Shown in pieces: positions 26,253 to 35,355 of a DNA stretch of 64,000 nucleotides. The stretch is from Pseudomonadota bacterium (lineage in GTDB: Bacteria; Pseudomonadota; Gammaproteobacteria; Burkholderiales; Burkholderiaceae_C). The position numbers and the translations under genes are program-made. The stretch is from contig JAIUOW010000014.1 in NCBI GenBank assembly GCA_020161775.1, forward strand, positions 62,001 through 126,000. The letters run 5' to 3'. Within the stretch, counting starts at the first letter, position 1, and every line of letters begins with the position of its first letter. The notes beneath the pieces are model-generated. The model was not told the DNA's origin. It was given only the letters and a program-made list of their open reading frames with translations, and searched no databases.

Positions 26253-26280
26253 TGTGCATGAATTTATAGAATTTTACACA
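26253..26280. promoter_or_regulatory. Imperfect AT-rich palindrome, probable vapBC operator/promoter
   Basis: In the 66-bp gap between the acyl-CoA dehydrogenase stop and vapB lies TGTGCATGAATT then TATAGAATTTTACACA, an imperfect inverted repeat with TGTG/CACA ends in an AT-rich patch. On the minus strand it offers -10-like TATAAA. RHH antitoxins bind such palindromes at their own promoters. Visible by eye; binding is inferred. Confidence 0.45.
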
Positions 26281-26307
26281 TTTAATACTTTGGTGCGCAA
26301 CAGTTCA

Positions 26308-27456
26308 TCAGTAGCGCTTGGCCACTTCTTCCAGCATCACTTCGGTGGCGCCGCCGCCGATGCCCAGCACGCGTGCGTCGCGCCACAGCCGCTCGATGGC
26401 TGTTTCACGCATGTAGCCCATGCCGCCGTGGAACTGCTGGCAGGTCTGCACCACTTCATTCACCAGTTCACCCGTCAGCGCCTTGAGCATGGACACGTCC
26501 TGCACGATGTCATGCCCCTGGGTCACCCGCCACGCACACTGGTACATGAACGCCCGCGCCGCACGCGTCTTTGCGTCCAGCATCGACAGGCGCTGGCGGA
26601 TCGTCTGCTGGTTCCACAACGGGCCGCCAAAGGCCTGGCGCTGGCGTACATAGTCCAGCGTGAGCTGCAGCGCGCGCTGGCAATGGCCCACGGCCATTGC
26701 GGCCAGCGCAATGCGCTCGGTCTGGAAGTTCTTCATGACCGAATAGAAGCCCTTGCCTTCTTCGCCCAGCAGGTTGGCGGCGGGGACGCGCACGTTGTCC
26801 AGCACCAGCTCTGCCGTGTCCGATGACAGCCAGCCGGTCTTCTTGAGCGCGCGGCCCACGCTGAAACCAGGCGTGCCCTTTTCCACGATGAACATGGAGA
26901 CTTCGCGCTTGCCCGGCCCCGTCTTGGCCGCCACGAAATACAGGTTGGCGTGCACGCCGTTGGTGATGAACATCTTGGTGCCGTTGAGCACCCACCCCGC
27001 ATCAGGACCATCGCCCTCACGTTTCGCCTGGGTGCGGATGCCCGCCACGTCCGAGCCCGCGCCGGGCTCGGTGATGCCCACGGCCGTGATGAGCTCGCCG
27101 GCGATCACCTTCTTCAGGTACTTTTCCTTTTGCGCCGCGTTGCCCGCGTGGTGCAGGTGCGGGCTTGCCATGTCGGTGTGGACCAGCACGGTGATGATGA
27201 AGCCGGCGTAGGTGCTCTGGCTCAGCGCCTCGGCAAACACCAGGTTGGTCAGCGCGTCGGCCTCGGCGCCGCCATAGGCGCTTTCGTACATCAGGCCGAA
27301 CAGGCCTGCCTGGCCCATGCGGCGCAGCACTTCGCGTGGCACGAAGCCCTGCTCTTCCCACTTGTCGGCATGCGGCTCGACTTCGCGCGCGATGAACTTC
27401 GCGACCTGGTCGCGCAGGGTGTCGTACTCGGGGGTGTCGTAGATGGAAGTTTGCAT
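26308..27456 (-). CDS. Acyl-CoA dehydrogenase in the leucine block
   Basis: 382 residues from MQTSIYDTPEYDTLRDQVAKFIAREVEPHADKWEE. The FAD-dependent acyl-CoA dehydrogenase signatures are seen: [50 protein letters not shown] and QFHGGMGYMRETAIERLWRDARVLGIGGGATEVM. It is distinct from the isovaleryl-CoA dehydrogenase at 41464-42663. Fourteen bases separate it from the carboxylase beta gene. Its substrate may be another branched or isoprenoid acyl-CoA (AtuD-like, citronellyl-CoA), but this is inference from neighbours. Confidence 0.9.
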   Translation of the reverse strand: MQTSIYDTPEYDTLRDQVAKFIAREVEPHADKWEEQGFVPREVLRRMGQAGLFGLMYESAYGGAEADALTNLVFAEALSQSTYAGFIITVLVHTDMASPHLHHAGNAAQKEKYLKKVIAGELITAVGITEPGAGSDVAGIRTQAKREGDGPDAGWVLNGTKMFITNGVHANLYFVAAKTGPGKREVSMFIVEKGTPGFSVGRALKKTGWLSSDTAELVLDNVRVPAANLLGEEGKGFYSVMKNFQTERIALAAMAVGHCQRALQLTLDYVRQRQAFGGPLWNQQTIRQRLSMLDAKTRAARAFMYQCAWRVTQGHDIVQDVSMLKALTGELVNEVVQTCQQFHGGMGYMRETAIERLWRDARVLGIGGGATEVMLEEVAKRY

Positions 27457-27470
27457 GGCAGGCCTGGGCT

Positions 27471-29093
27471 TTACATACGGAACACACCGAAGTTCGGCTC
27501 GCCGATCGGCGCATTGAGCGATGCGGAAAGGCCCAGCGCCAGCACGCGGCGCGTGTCCGCCGGGTCGATCACGCCGTCGTCCCACAGCCGCGCGCTGGAG
27601 TAATACGGGTGCGACTGGTGGCCAAACTGGTCCAGGATGGGTTGCTTGAACTTCGCTTCGTCCTCGGCGCTCCAGCTGCCGCCCTTGGCCTCGATGCCGT
27701 CACGCCGCACGGTGGCCAGCACGCCAGCAGCCTGCTCGCCGCCCATGACGCAGATGCGCGCGTTGGGCCACATCCACAGGAACCGGGGCGAGTACGCCCG
27801 CCCGCACATGCCGTAGTTGCCCGCGCCGTAGCTGCCGCCGATGATGACGGTGAACTTCGGCACGCTGGCCGTGGCCACGGCCGTGACCATCTTGGCGCCG
27901 TGGCGGGCAATGCCTTCGCTTTCGTACTTGCGCCCGACCATGAAACCGGTAATGTTCTGCAGGAACACCAGCGGTACCTTGCGCTGGCAGCACAGCTCGA
28001 TGAAGTGCGCGCCCTTTTGCGCCGATTCGCTGAACAAAATGCCGTTGTTGGCAATGATGCCCACCGGCATGCCCTCGATGTGCGCAAAGCCGCAGACCAG
28101 CGTGGCGCCGAACCGCTGCTTGAACTCATGGAACTCCGACGCGTCCACGATGCGCGCGATGATCTCGCGTACGTCATACGGCTTGCGCGTGTCGGTGGGG
28201 ATCACGCCATACAGCTCACGGCTGTCGAACCTGGGCGGGCGCGGCGCGCGCAGCTGCACGTCGGGGTCTTTCGCATTGCGCAGCGTGGCCACGGCCTGGC
28301 GGGCCAGCGCCAGTGCATGCGGGTCATTCTGTGCCAGATGATCGGCCACGCCCGACAGGCGCGTGTGCACGTCGCCGCCGCCCAGGTCTTCGGCACTGAC
28401 CACCTCGCCGGTGGCTGCCTTCACCAGCGGCGGGCCGCCCAGGAAGATGGTGCCCTGGTTCTTGACGATGATGGTCTCGTCGCTCATGGCGGGCACATAG
28501 GCGCCGCCTGCGGTGCAGCTGCCCATGACCACGGCAATCTGCGCAATGCCCTGCGCACTCATGTTGGCCTGGTTGTAGAAGATGCGGCCGAAATGGTCCC
28601 GGTCGGGAAACACCTCGTCCTGGTTGGGCAGGTTGGCGCCGCCGGAGTCCACCAGGTAGATGCAGGGCAGGCGGTTCTGCATGGCGATCTCCTGCGCGCG
28701 CAGGTGTTTCTTGACCGTCATGGGGTAGTAGGTGCCGCCCTTCACCGTGGCGTCGTTGCACACGATCATGCAGTCCACGCCGCTCACGCGGCCGATGCCG
28801 GCAATCACGCCGGCACAGGGCGCATCGCCCACGCCGTCCTTGTTGAGGTACATGGCATGCGCGGCCAGCGGCGCGATCTCCAGGAACGGCGTGCCCGGGT
28901 CCAGCAGCATCTGCACCCGGTCGCGCGGCAGCAGCTTGCCGCGCGCCACATGCTTGGCCCGGGCGGCTTCGCCACCGCCGGCAGCCGCCCTGGCCACCTG
29001 GGCCGCCAGGTCGTCCACCAGCGCCTGCATGGCGGCGGCATTGGCCTGGAATTCGGCGGAGCGGGCGTTGAGTTGTGTCTCTAGCGTGGTCAT
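27471..29093 (-). CDS. liuB: Methylcrotonyl-CoA carboxylase beta subunit (carboxyltransferase)
   Basis: 540 residues, the usual length. The carboxyltransferase domains contain [59 protein letters not shown] and [22 protein letters not shown]. It ends with PNFGVFRM, characteristic of the methylcrotonyl/geranyl-CoA carboxylase beta group. It transfers carboxyl from biotin to 3-methylcrotonyl-CoA together with the alpha subunit at 22189. It is first in a long minus-strand operon, with an AraC-family gene about 100 bp upstream. No LiuR-type palindrome is seen in that gap. Confidence 0.95.
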   Translation of the reverse strand: MTTLETQLNARSAEFQANAAAMQALVDDLAAQVARAAAGGGEAARAKHVARGKLLPRDRVQMLLDPGTPFLEIAPLAAHAMYLNKDGVGDAPCAGVIAGIGRVSGVDCMIVCNDATVKGGTYYPMTVKKHLRAQEIAMQNRLPCIYLVDSGGANLPNQDEVFPDRDHFGRIFYNQANMSAQGIAQIAVVMGSCTAGGAYVPAMSDETIIVKNQGTIFLGGPPLVKAATGEVVSAEDLGGGDVHTRLSGVADHLAQNDPHALALARQAVATLRNAKDPDVQLRAPRPPRFDSRELYGVIPTDTRKPYDVREIIARIVDASEFHEFKQRFGATLVCGFAHIEGMPVGIIANNGILFSESAQKGAHFIELCCQRKVPLVFLQNITGFMVGRKYESEGIARHGAKMVTAVATASVPKFTVIIGGSYGAGNYGMCGRAYSPRFLWMWPNARICVMGGEQAAGVLATVRRDGIEAKGGSWSAEDEAKFKQPILDQFGHQSHPYYSSARLWDDGVIDPADTRRVLALGLSASLNAPIGEPNFGVFRM

Positions 29094-29195
29094 GCGGTGT
29101 CGTCCTCGGATGGCTGCGTCGTGCAGCTTAAGAGCGGGCCGGTGCCGCCCGGGGTCACAAAGGTAACAAATCCTGCCACCTGCGGCGGCAAGGGA

Positions 29196-30212
29196 TCAGC
29201 CGGGCAAACCCTTGCGCCGGTAGCCGGCGGGGGTCTCACCCGTCCATTCGCGGAACGCGCGGGCAAAACTTTTTTCGCTGCGGAATCCCACCGCCTGCGC
29301 CACCTGCTTGATGGGGCGGGCCGTGCGGCGCAACAGGTGCATGGCCTGTTCGTGGCGCACTTCGTCCTTGAGTGACTGCAGCGATGCGCCTTCGTCCTGC
29401 AGCTGTCGGTGCAGCGTGCGCGGCGACATGGCCAGCGCATGGGCCAGCGCCTCGGCCGTGGCGGCACCGGGCTGCTCCTTGAGCAGCATGCGCACGCGCT
29501 GCACCAGCAGCCGGTCACGCCGGTAGGGCCGCACCACCAGCGACAGCGCCTGCGGCAGCAGCGCGCGCAGCGCGCGGTCGTCGCGGCGCACCGGCAGCTT
29601 CAGGTACTGGCCGTCAAAGCTCAGCGCCGCGTGGCGGGCGCCGAAATGCACCGGGCCCGGGAACAGCACCGGGTACACGCCCGCATGCGGCGGCGCGTCG
29701 AACGGAAAGGCCACGCCCTCCAGCGGAATGGCCGAATCCACCAGCCAGCAGCTGATGCCATGGATGTTGCGCAACAGCGTGACCAGGCAGAACTCCCGCA
29801 TGGCCGCGTCCAGCCGCCGCTCGGTCAGCGACACGGTGGCCACATCGGCGGCCACCAGCAGCTGCAGCGTGATGTCGTCGGTCAGCAGGTTGTGGTGGCG
29901 CAGCCAGCGCTTGAGCGCCACGCCCAGGTTGGGCGAGGTGAGCGACGCGCGCAGCAGCATCACATAGCTGCCCCAGGGCAGGCGGCGCGAGAACCAGCCC
30001 AGCGCCTCGTCGTCCAGCTCGCGCATGGCCTCGCCGGCCAGCGCCTGCAGCTGCCACGACGTCACCGTGCCCCCCGCCTTGCCCACCTGCGCGGGCGTGA
30101 TCTGCGCACGCGCCAGCGCCCCTGCGGGGTCCACGCCGTACTTGGCATAGGCCATGAGCAGCATGCGCACGAAGGCGATGGGGGTGACGGCGGCGATCTT
30201 CACGACGGCCAA
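29196..30212 (-). CDS. AraC-family transcriptional regulator (arabinose-binding-like N-terminus)
   Basis: 338 residues. The N-terminal 200 residues match the ligand-binding domain common in OruR/ArgR-type AraC proteins (TPIAFVRMLLMAYAKYGVDPAGALARAQITP; ALGWFSRRLPWGSYVMLLRASLTSPNLGVALKRWLRHHNLL). The C-terminus is an HTH: ALAHALAMSPRTLHRQLQDEGASLQSLKDEVRHEQAMHLLRR and IKQVAQAVGFRSEKSFARAFREWTGETPAGYR. It lies upstream of the carboxylase operon in the same direction, so it probably controls that operon. Confidence 0.92.
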   Translation of the reverse strand: MAVVKIAAVTPIAFVRMLLMAYAKYGVDPAGALARAQITPAQVGKAGGTVTSWQLQALAGEAMRELDDEALGWFSRRLPWGSYVMLLRASLTSPNLGVALKRWLRHHNLLTDDITLQLLVAADVATVSLTERRLDAAMREFCLVTLLRNIHGISCWLVDSAIPLEGVAFPFDAPPHAGVYPVLFPGPVHFGARHAALSFDGQYLKLPVRRDDRALRALLPQALSLVVRPYRRDRLLVQRVRMLLKEQPGAATAEALAHALAMSPRTLHRQLQDEGASLQSLKDEVRHEQAMHLLRRTARPIKQVAQAVGFRSEKSFARAFREWTGETPAGYRRKGLPG

Positions 30213-30232
30213 GTATCGCCGCAGCGGCGATG

Positions 30233-30604
30233 TCAGGGCTCCAGGTAAAAATCCAGCGGGATCAGCTCCACGGCCCAGCCGCCTTGCTCGCCGATTTGGG
30301 CAGCCGGGTGCATGGAGGCCAGCCTGATCGCTTCCTCGCGGGTGTCGGCGTCAATGATGAACAGGCCGCCCACCATCTCCTTGGCCTCGGCAAAAGGGCC
30401 GTCCTTGACCAGGGTCTTGCCCCCGCCGGGCCGCAGCGTGACCCATTCGCTGGCGTTCGCCAGCGAGGCGGACACCCGCATCTTGCCGGTTGCGCGCATC
30501 TTCTCGTCCAGCGCCGGGCACTGGCTCACCAGGGCCTGCACGTCGGTGGGCGCCATGGCGGCAAATTTCTCGGGATTGAAATAGGCAAGGCCGATGTATT
30601 TCAT
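30233..30604 (-). CDS. YCII-related domain protein
   Basis: 123 residues from MKYIGLAYFNPEKFAAMAPTD, preceded by AAAAAGGAG, a strong ribosome binding site that decides this start over the longer open frame. DGPFAEAKEMVGGLFIIDADTREEAIRLASMHPAA is the YCII/DGPF motif region. Such proteins are often paired with an ECF sigma factor; none is adjacent here. Function unknown. Confidence 0.9.
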   Translation of the reverse strand: MKYIGLAYFNPEKFAAMAPTDVQALVSQCPALDEKMRATGKMRVSASLANASEWVTLRPGGGKTLVKDGPFAEAKEMVGGLFIIDADTREEAIRLASMHPAAQIGEQGGWAVELIPLDFYLEP

Positions 30605-30676
30605 GGCGGGCTCCTTTTTGGGGGATGATGCCTGCACGACGCGCGGCAGGGCCGCGAATCGACACAACCCACACCC

Positions 30677-31372
30677 TTGCTGACCATCCTCTACCTCGAC
30701 GACGACCTGGCCGCCATCGACAAGCCTGCCGGGCTGCTGGTGCACCCCACCGGGCTGGACGCGCACGAAACCCGCAACGCCATGGCGCTGCTGCGCGACC
30801 AGCTGGGCGGCCGTGTCTGGCCGCTGCACCGGCTGGACAAGGGCACCAGCGGCGTGCTGCTGTTCGCCCGCAACGAGGCGGCGGCCAGCCGCTGGCGCGC
30901 GCCGTTTGAAGCCGGTACGGTGTACAAGCAGTACCTGGCCCTGGTGCGCGGCTGGCCGCCAGAGGCTGGCGAAATTGACTACCCGCTGGCACGTGACCCG
31001 GAGCTGCCTTCCGCCGGGCAGCCGCGCCTGGCCGCCGTCACGCGCTGGCGGCGCCTAGCCACCTTTGAATGGGACTTCAGCGTGGACGGCCGCCACCCCA
31101 CGAGCCGCTACGCGCTGGTGGCCGTGGAGCCCGTGACCGGGCGGCGCCACCAGATCCGCCGGCATTTCAAGCACATCGCCCATCCGCTGGTGGGCGATGC
31201 CACGCATGGCAAGGGCGCGCACAACCGGGCGGTGGCTGCCTGGCTGGGGCTGGACCGGCTATGGCTGCATGCGCAGCGGCTGGCGCTGCCGGCCGCCACG
31301 CCGGGCGCCGCTGCGCTGTGCATCGAGGCGCCGCCGGGTCCGGAATGGGCGCGGCTCAGCCAGCGGCGTTGA
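30677..31372 (+). CDS. truC: tRNA pseudouridine(65) synthase
   Basis: 231 residues. It is an RluA-family synthase with HRLDKGTSGVLLFA (catalytic Asp54), TVYKQYLALVRGW and PVTGRRHQIRRHFKHIAHPLVGDATHGKGAHNR. The GDATHGKGAHNR ending of that segment is typical of TruC, which modifies U65 of tRNA. The start is taken at TTG 30677 (MLTILYLDDDLAAIDKPAG), because no in-frame ATG precedes the conserved IDKPAGLLVHP segment. It stands alone on the plus strand. Confidence 0.9.
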   Translation: MLTILYLDDDLAAIDKPAGLLVHPTGLDAHETRNAMALLRDQLGGRVWPLHRLDKGTSGVLLFARNEAAASRWRAPFEAGTVYKQYLALVRGWPPEAGEIDYPLARDPELPSAGQPRLAAVTRWRRLATFEWDFSVDGRHPTSRYALVAVEPVTGRRHQIRRHFKHIAHPLVGDATHGKGAHNRAVAAWLGLDRLWLHAQRLALPAATPGAAALCIEAPPGPEWARLSQRR

Positions 31373-31399
31373 ACACGGCCTTGGGCTCCTTGAAGCCGG

Positions 31400-32062
31400 T
31401 CAGGCCAGGACCTGTGCCAGTTGGCCCATGTCCGTGAAGACATGCGCGGCACCGGCGCCGCGCAAAGCATCGGGCGCGTCGTGTCCCGCTTCGTGCGGGC
31501 TGTAGCCAAACACCGTGGCGCCGGCAGCCACGCCGGCCGTCACACCGGTCACGGTGTCTTCCACCACGGCGCAGCGGCGCGGGTCCACGCCCAGTGCCGC
31601 AGCCGCGGCCAGGTACACGTCGGGCGCGGGTTTGGAACGCGGCATTTCATGGCCGCTGAAGATACGCCCGGCAAAGTAAGGCATCAGGCCGCACTTTTCC
31701 ATCTGCAGCTCAACCTTGAAGCGGTCGGCACCGCTTGCGCACGCAATGCGCCCGCCCATCAGCGCATGCAGTTGGGCCGCCGCCGCGACCGCGCCGGTGA
31801 TGGGCTTCACGTCGCGCACCAGGCCGGCGTTGCGCCGCTCGCGAAAGCGCAGCATCCAGTCCTCGGTGATCCTGTGACCGGTCTGCGCCTCAATCAGGGC
31901 GACTTCGTCCTTGACCGCTTTGCCGACAAAAATCCGCATGCATTCCTGCGGGCTGAGCACCCAGCCCAGTTCTTCCAGCATGTCGCGCAGCACGCCGTTG
32001 GTAATGGGCTCGCTGTCGACCAGCACGCCATCGCAGTCAAACAGCACCGCATCAAATCTCAT
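31400..32062 (-). CDS. HAD-superfamily phosphatase (beta-phosphoglucomutase/Gph-like)
   Basis: 220 residues. The HAD motifs are complete: FDCDGVLVDSEP (motif I, nucleophile Asp), CASGADRFKVELQMEKCG (motif II), KPAPDVYLAAAAALG (motif III Lys) and AVVEDTVTGVTAGVAAGATVFGY (motif IV). A helical cap lies between motifs I and II (about 15-90). It probably hydrolyses a small sugar phosphate or phosphoglycolate; the substrate is not determinable. The start overlaps the YchJ-family stop by ATGA. Confidence 0.88.
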   Translation of the reverse strand: MRFDAVLFDCDGVLVDSEPITNGVLRDMLEELGWVLSPQECMRIFVGKAVKDEVALIEAQTGHRITEDWMLRFRERRNAGLVRDVKPITGAVAAAAQLHALMGGRIACASGADRFKVELQMEKCGLMPYFAGRIFSGHEMPRSKPAPDVYLAAAAALGVDPRRCAVVEDTVTGVTAGVAAGATVFGYSPHEAGHDAPDALRGAGAAHVFTDMGQLAQVLA

Positions 32063-32451
32063 TGCAGGTCTCCATCCACATAGAGCCAGCGGCCCTGTTC
32101 ATTCACAAAGCGGCTGCGCTCGTGCAGCCGCACGGCCCGCCCGCCCACGCGGTAGCGCGCCACGAATTCCACCTCGGCGTGCGTTGCATCCAGCACACGG
32201 TGGCTGCGCACCTGCAGGCCCAGCCATTTCGTGCCGGGCACCGGCGCCACGTCGGCGGGGCAGGTGCCGGGGTGCCAGGTGGCACGCAGGTAGTCCACCC
32301 GGCCCAGCACAAAGGCGCTGTAGCGCGAACGCATGAGCGCCTGCGCATCGGGCGCGGCCTGGCCGGCATCCAGGTAGCGGCCGCAGCACGCGGCCAGCGC
32401 CAGGGGCTTGCCGCGAGCATCGGTGGCACCGCAGGGGCAGGCGGATGTCAT
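32059..32451 (-). CDS. YchJ/UPF0225 family protein
   Basis: 130 residues from MTSACPCGATDARGKPLALAACCGRYLDAGQAAPDAQALMRSRYSAFVLG. The CPCG...CC zinc-binding N-terminus (SEC-C-like) and the YSAFVLGRVDYLRATWHP segment define the YchJ family, whose C-terminal part is an NTF2-like fold (VEFVARYRVGGRAVRLHERSRFV). Function is not established. The ATG at 32451 is chosen because upstream codons belong to the trkH frame end. Confidence 0.88.
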   Translation of the reverse strand: MTSACPCGATDARGKPLALAACCGRYLDAGQAAPDAQALMRSRYSAFVLGRVDYLRATWHPGTCPADVAPVPGTKWLGLQVRSHRVLDATHAEVEFVARYRVGGRAVRLHERSRFVNEQGRWLYVDGDLQ

Positions 32452-32458
32452 GGCGTGC

Positions 32459-33919
32459 CTACTTCCGCCAGAACTGCGAGGTAAAGAGCACCAGCACCGC
32501 CAGCAGCTCCAGCCGGCCCAGCAGCATGGCAAAGGTGCAGACCCAGGTCTGGAAGTCCGTCAGCACACCAAAGGTGGATGACGGCCCCACGAGCCCCAGG
32601 CCCGGACCGATGTTGTTGACGCAGACGATGACGGCCGAGAACGCCGTCACCACGTCCAGCCCCGACGCGAGCATGAGCATGGACAGGCCCACGATGCTTG
32701 CGCCGTAGATCAGCATGTAGGCCATGACGGCGGCGATCACGCTGGACGGGATGTTGCGCCCGTTGAGCGTGACGGGGTTCACTACCCGCGGATGGATGAT
32801 GCGCACCAGCTCGCGGCGCGCCTGCTTGACCAGCATGATCATGCGGACCATCTTGATGCCGCCGCCCGTGGAGCCCGCACAGGACACGAAGCAGCCCAGG
32901 AACACCAGCAGCACCGGGGCAAACGCGGGCCACAGCGCATAGTCGGTGGACGAATAGCCGGTGGTGGTGGCCAGCGACACCGTCTGGAAGGCCGCCGCGC
33001 GCAGCGCCTCGGGAAAGCTCGCGTAGGTACCCTGCGCAACCAGCAGCAGGCTGAGCACGACGACGGCGGCGGCCAACACGGTGAAATAGGCACGCACCTC
33101 GGCATCGCCCGCCAGCGTGCCCACCGAACGGGTGCGCCACACGATGAAATAGCGCGCAAAGCTGATGCCCGCCAGCGCCATGAAGACGGTGGCCACCATC
33201 TCGATGCGCAGCGAGCCCCAGTACGCAAAGCTGGCGTCGTGCGACGACAGGCCGCCCAGGCCCATGGTGGTGCACATGTGCATGAAGGCGTCCGCCCAGC
33301 TCATGCCGGCCCAGCGGTAAGCCAGCAGGCACGCGGCCGACAGGCTGAAATAGATGCTCCACAAACCACGCGCGGTTTCGGCGATACGCGGCGTCAGGCG
33401 CGTGTCCTTCATGGGGCCGGGCGTTTCGGCCCGGTACAGCTGTACCCCGCCCAGGCCCAGCAGCGGCAGGATGGCCACCACCAGCAGCATGATGCCCAGC
33501 CCGCCGATCAGCTGCAGGAAGCAGCGCCACACATTGACCGACACGGGCAAGGCATCCAGGCCCGACAGCACCGTGGCACCGGTGGCCGTCAGCGCGCTCA
33601 TGGCCTCGAAGCAGGCGTCCGTCCAGCTCATGCCGGGCACGGTGTACATCAGCGGCAGGGCCGAGCACAAGGTCAGCGTCAGCCACACCAGGTTGACCAG
33701 CAGGATGCCGTCACGCGGCTGGAGCTCGCGCCGGTGCTGCCGCGTGGCCAGCCACAGCAGCCCGCCCGCCAGGCCCGTGCCGCCAAAGGCCATCAGCCAG
33801 ACACCGGGCAGGCCCTGTGCGTCCAGCCCCCAGGCCCAGGCCAGCGGCACCAGGAAGGCGGGGGCAAACATCATCAGCACGCGCGAGAGCACGGCCAGGA
33901 CGGGCAGGAAGCTGTCCAT
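32459..33919 (-). CDS. trkH: Trk system potassium uptake protein TrkH
   Basis: 486 residues, an integral membrane K+ channel-like subunit. The four selectivity-loop segments are visible: SALTATGATVLSG, CTTMGLGGLSSHD, SLATTTGYSSTDY and VNNIGPGLGLVG, each followed by a membrane helix. It works with the cytosolic regulatory NAD-binding TrkA, encoded 11 bases upstream. Length and topology are normal. Confidence 0.95.
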   Translation of the reverse strand: MDSFLPVLAVLSRVLMMFAPAFLVPLAWAWGLDAQGLPGVWLMAFGGTGLAGGLLWLATRQHRRELQPRDGILLVNLVWLTLTLCSALPLMYTVPGMSWTDACFEAMSALTATGATVLSGLDALPVSVNVWRCFLQLIGGLGIMLLVVAILPLLGLGGVQLYRAETPGPMKDTRLTPRIAETARGLWSIYFSLSAACLLAYRWAGMSWADAFMHMCTTMGLGGLSSHDASFAYWGSLRIEMVATVFMALAGISFARYFIVWRTRSVGTLAGDAEVRAYFTVLAAAVVVLSLLLVAQGTYASFPEALRAAAFQTVSLATTTGYSSTDYALWPAFAPVLLVFLGCFVSCAGSTGGGIKMVRMIMLVKQARRELVRIIHPRVVNPVTLNGRNIPSSVIAAVMAYMLIYGASIVGLSMLMLASGLDVVTAFSAVIVCVNNIGPGLGLVGPSSTFGVLTDFQTWVCTFAMLLGRLELLAVLVLFTSQFWRK

Positions 33920-33930
33920 GGCGCAGGCCC

Positions 33931-35319
33931 TCAGAAAAAGGTGGCGCCCACCTGGAACAGGCGTTCGACGTCGCGCACCATGCGCTTGTGGGGCAGGAAG
34001 AAGATCACATGGTCGTTCTCGGCGATCACCGTGTCATGGTGCGGCATCAGCACCTCGCACGCGCGTCCGTCGCCGCGCACCAGCGCGGCGCAGCGCGCGC
34101 CTTCGGGCAGCTTGAGCTCGTCCACGCGCCGACCCACGAGCTTCGAGGTGCGCGCGTCGCCCCGGGCCACGCCCTCCAGCGCCTCGGCATCGCCGCGGCG
34201 CAGGCTGTGCACGGCCGCCACGTCGCCACGGCGGACATGGGCCAGCAGCTCGCCAATGACCGTCTGCGCGGGCGACACCGCGATATCAATGGTGCTGCCC
34301 TGCATCAGGTCGGCATAGGCGCGGCGGTTGATGAGCGCCAGCACGCGCGTGGCGCCCATGCGCTTGGCCAGCATGGCCGACAGGATGTTGTCCTCGTCGT
34401 CGCTGGTCAGCGCCAGGAACAGGTCCAGACCGCCCACGTTTTCCTCGGTCAGCAGGTCTTCGTCGGCGCAGTCGCCCTGCAGCACCAGCACGTCCGATGG
34501 CAGTTCGGTGGCCAGTTGCTCGCAGCGCGCGCGGTCGCGCTCGATGATCTTGACTTCGCATTGCCCGTGCAGCCGCTTGGCCAGGCGCAGGCCCACCTTG
34601 CCGCCGCCGGCGATCATGACGCGGCGCACCGGCTTTTCCAGGCTGTGGATGGCCGCCAGCGCGAAGCGGATCTTTTCCTTGTCGGCCAGCACGAACACCT
34701 CGTCGCCGGGCAGCACGCGCGTACGCGCGTCCACCGGCACCTCGGTGTCGTTACGGTACAGCGCCACCACGCGCATCTGCGCCGCCGGGAAGCGCTCGCT
34801 GGTCTCGCCGATGACATGGTCCACCAGCGGGCTGCCAGCCACAGCGCGCACCGCCACCAGATGCGCGCGGCCCTGGGAAAACTCCAGCACCTGCAATGCC
34901 TCGGGGTAGTCGATGAGCTGCTGGATGTAACGCACCACCGACTCCTCGGGGCAGATCACGTGGTCTACCGAAAAGCCGGTCTTGCACAGCAGCTCGCCGC
35001 CCTCGGGGAACTCGGGCGAGCGCAGCCGGGCGATGGTGGTGGGGATGCTGAACATGTCGTGGGCAATCTTGCAGGCCACGAGGTTGGTTTCGTCCAGCGC
35101 CGCGCAGGCGATCAACATGTCGGCGTCCGACGCACCGGCGCGGCGCAGCACGGAAGGCTCGGCCCCGTTGCCCTGGACGCCGCGCAGGTCCAGGCGGTCT
35201 TCCAGGTCGCGCAGCCGGTCGGCCGTGGGGTCGATCACCGTGATGTCGTTCTGCTCGGACACCAGGCTGGCGGCCACACTTTCACCGACGCGGCCGGCAC
35301 CCAGGATGATGATTCTCAT
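33931..35319 (-). CDS. trkA: Trk system potassium transport regulator TrkA
   Basis: 462 residues with two RCK units, each an NAD-binding Rossmann fold plus a C-terminal ligand domain. MRIIILGAGRVGESVAASL opens the first; RRVMIAGGGKVGLRLAKRL (about residue 230) opens the second, with GDCADEDLLTEENVGGLDLFLALTSDDEDNI after it. It gates TrkH on the cytosolic membrane face. It is directly upstream of trkH, consistent with one operon. Confidence 0.96.
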   Translation of the reverse strand: MRIIILGAGRVGESVAASLVSEQNDITVIDPTADRLRDLEDRLDLRGVQGNGAEPSVLRRAGASDADMLIACAALDETNLVACKIAHDMFSIPTTIARLRSPEFPEGGELLCKTGFSVDHVICPEESVVRYIQQLIDYPEALQVLEFSQGRAHLVAVRAVAGSPLVDHVIGETSERFPAAQMRVVALYRNDTEVPVDARTRVLPGDEVFVLADKEKIRFALAAIHSLEKPVRRVMIAGGGKVGLRLAKRLHGQCEVKIIERDRARCEQLATELPSDVLVLQGDCADEDLLTEENVGGLDLFLALTSDDEDNILSAMLAKRMGATRVLALINRRAYADLMQGSTIDIAVSPAQTVIGELLAHVRRGDVAAVHSLRRGDAEALEGVARGDARTSKLVGRRVDELKLPEGARCAALVRGDGRACEVLMPHHDTVIAENDHVIFFLPHKRMVRDVERLFQVGATFF

Positions 35320-35355
35320 GATGAGGCGCCATCATAGCGAGCCACCCCCGCCCTG

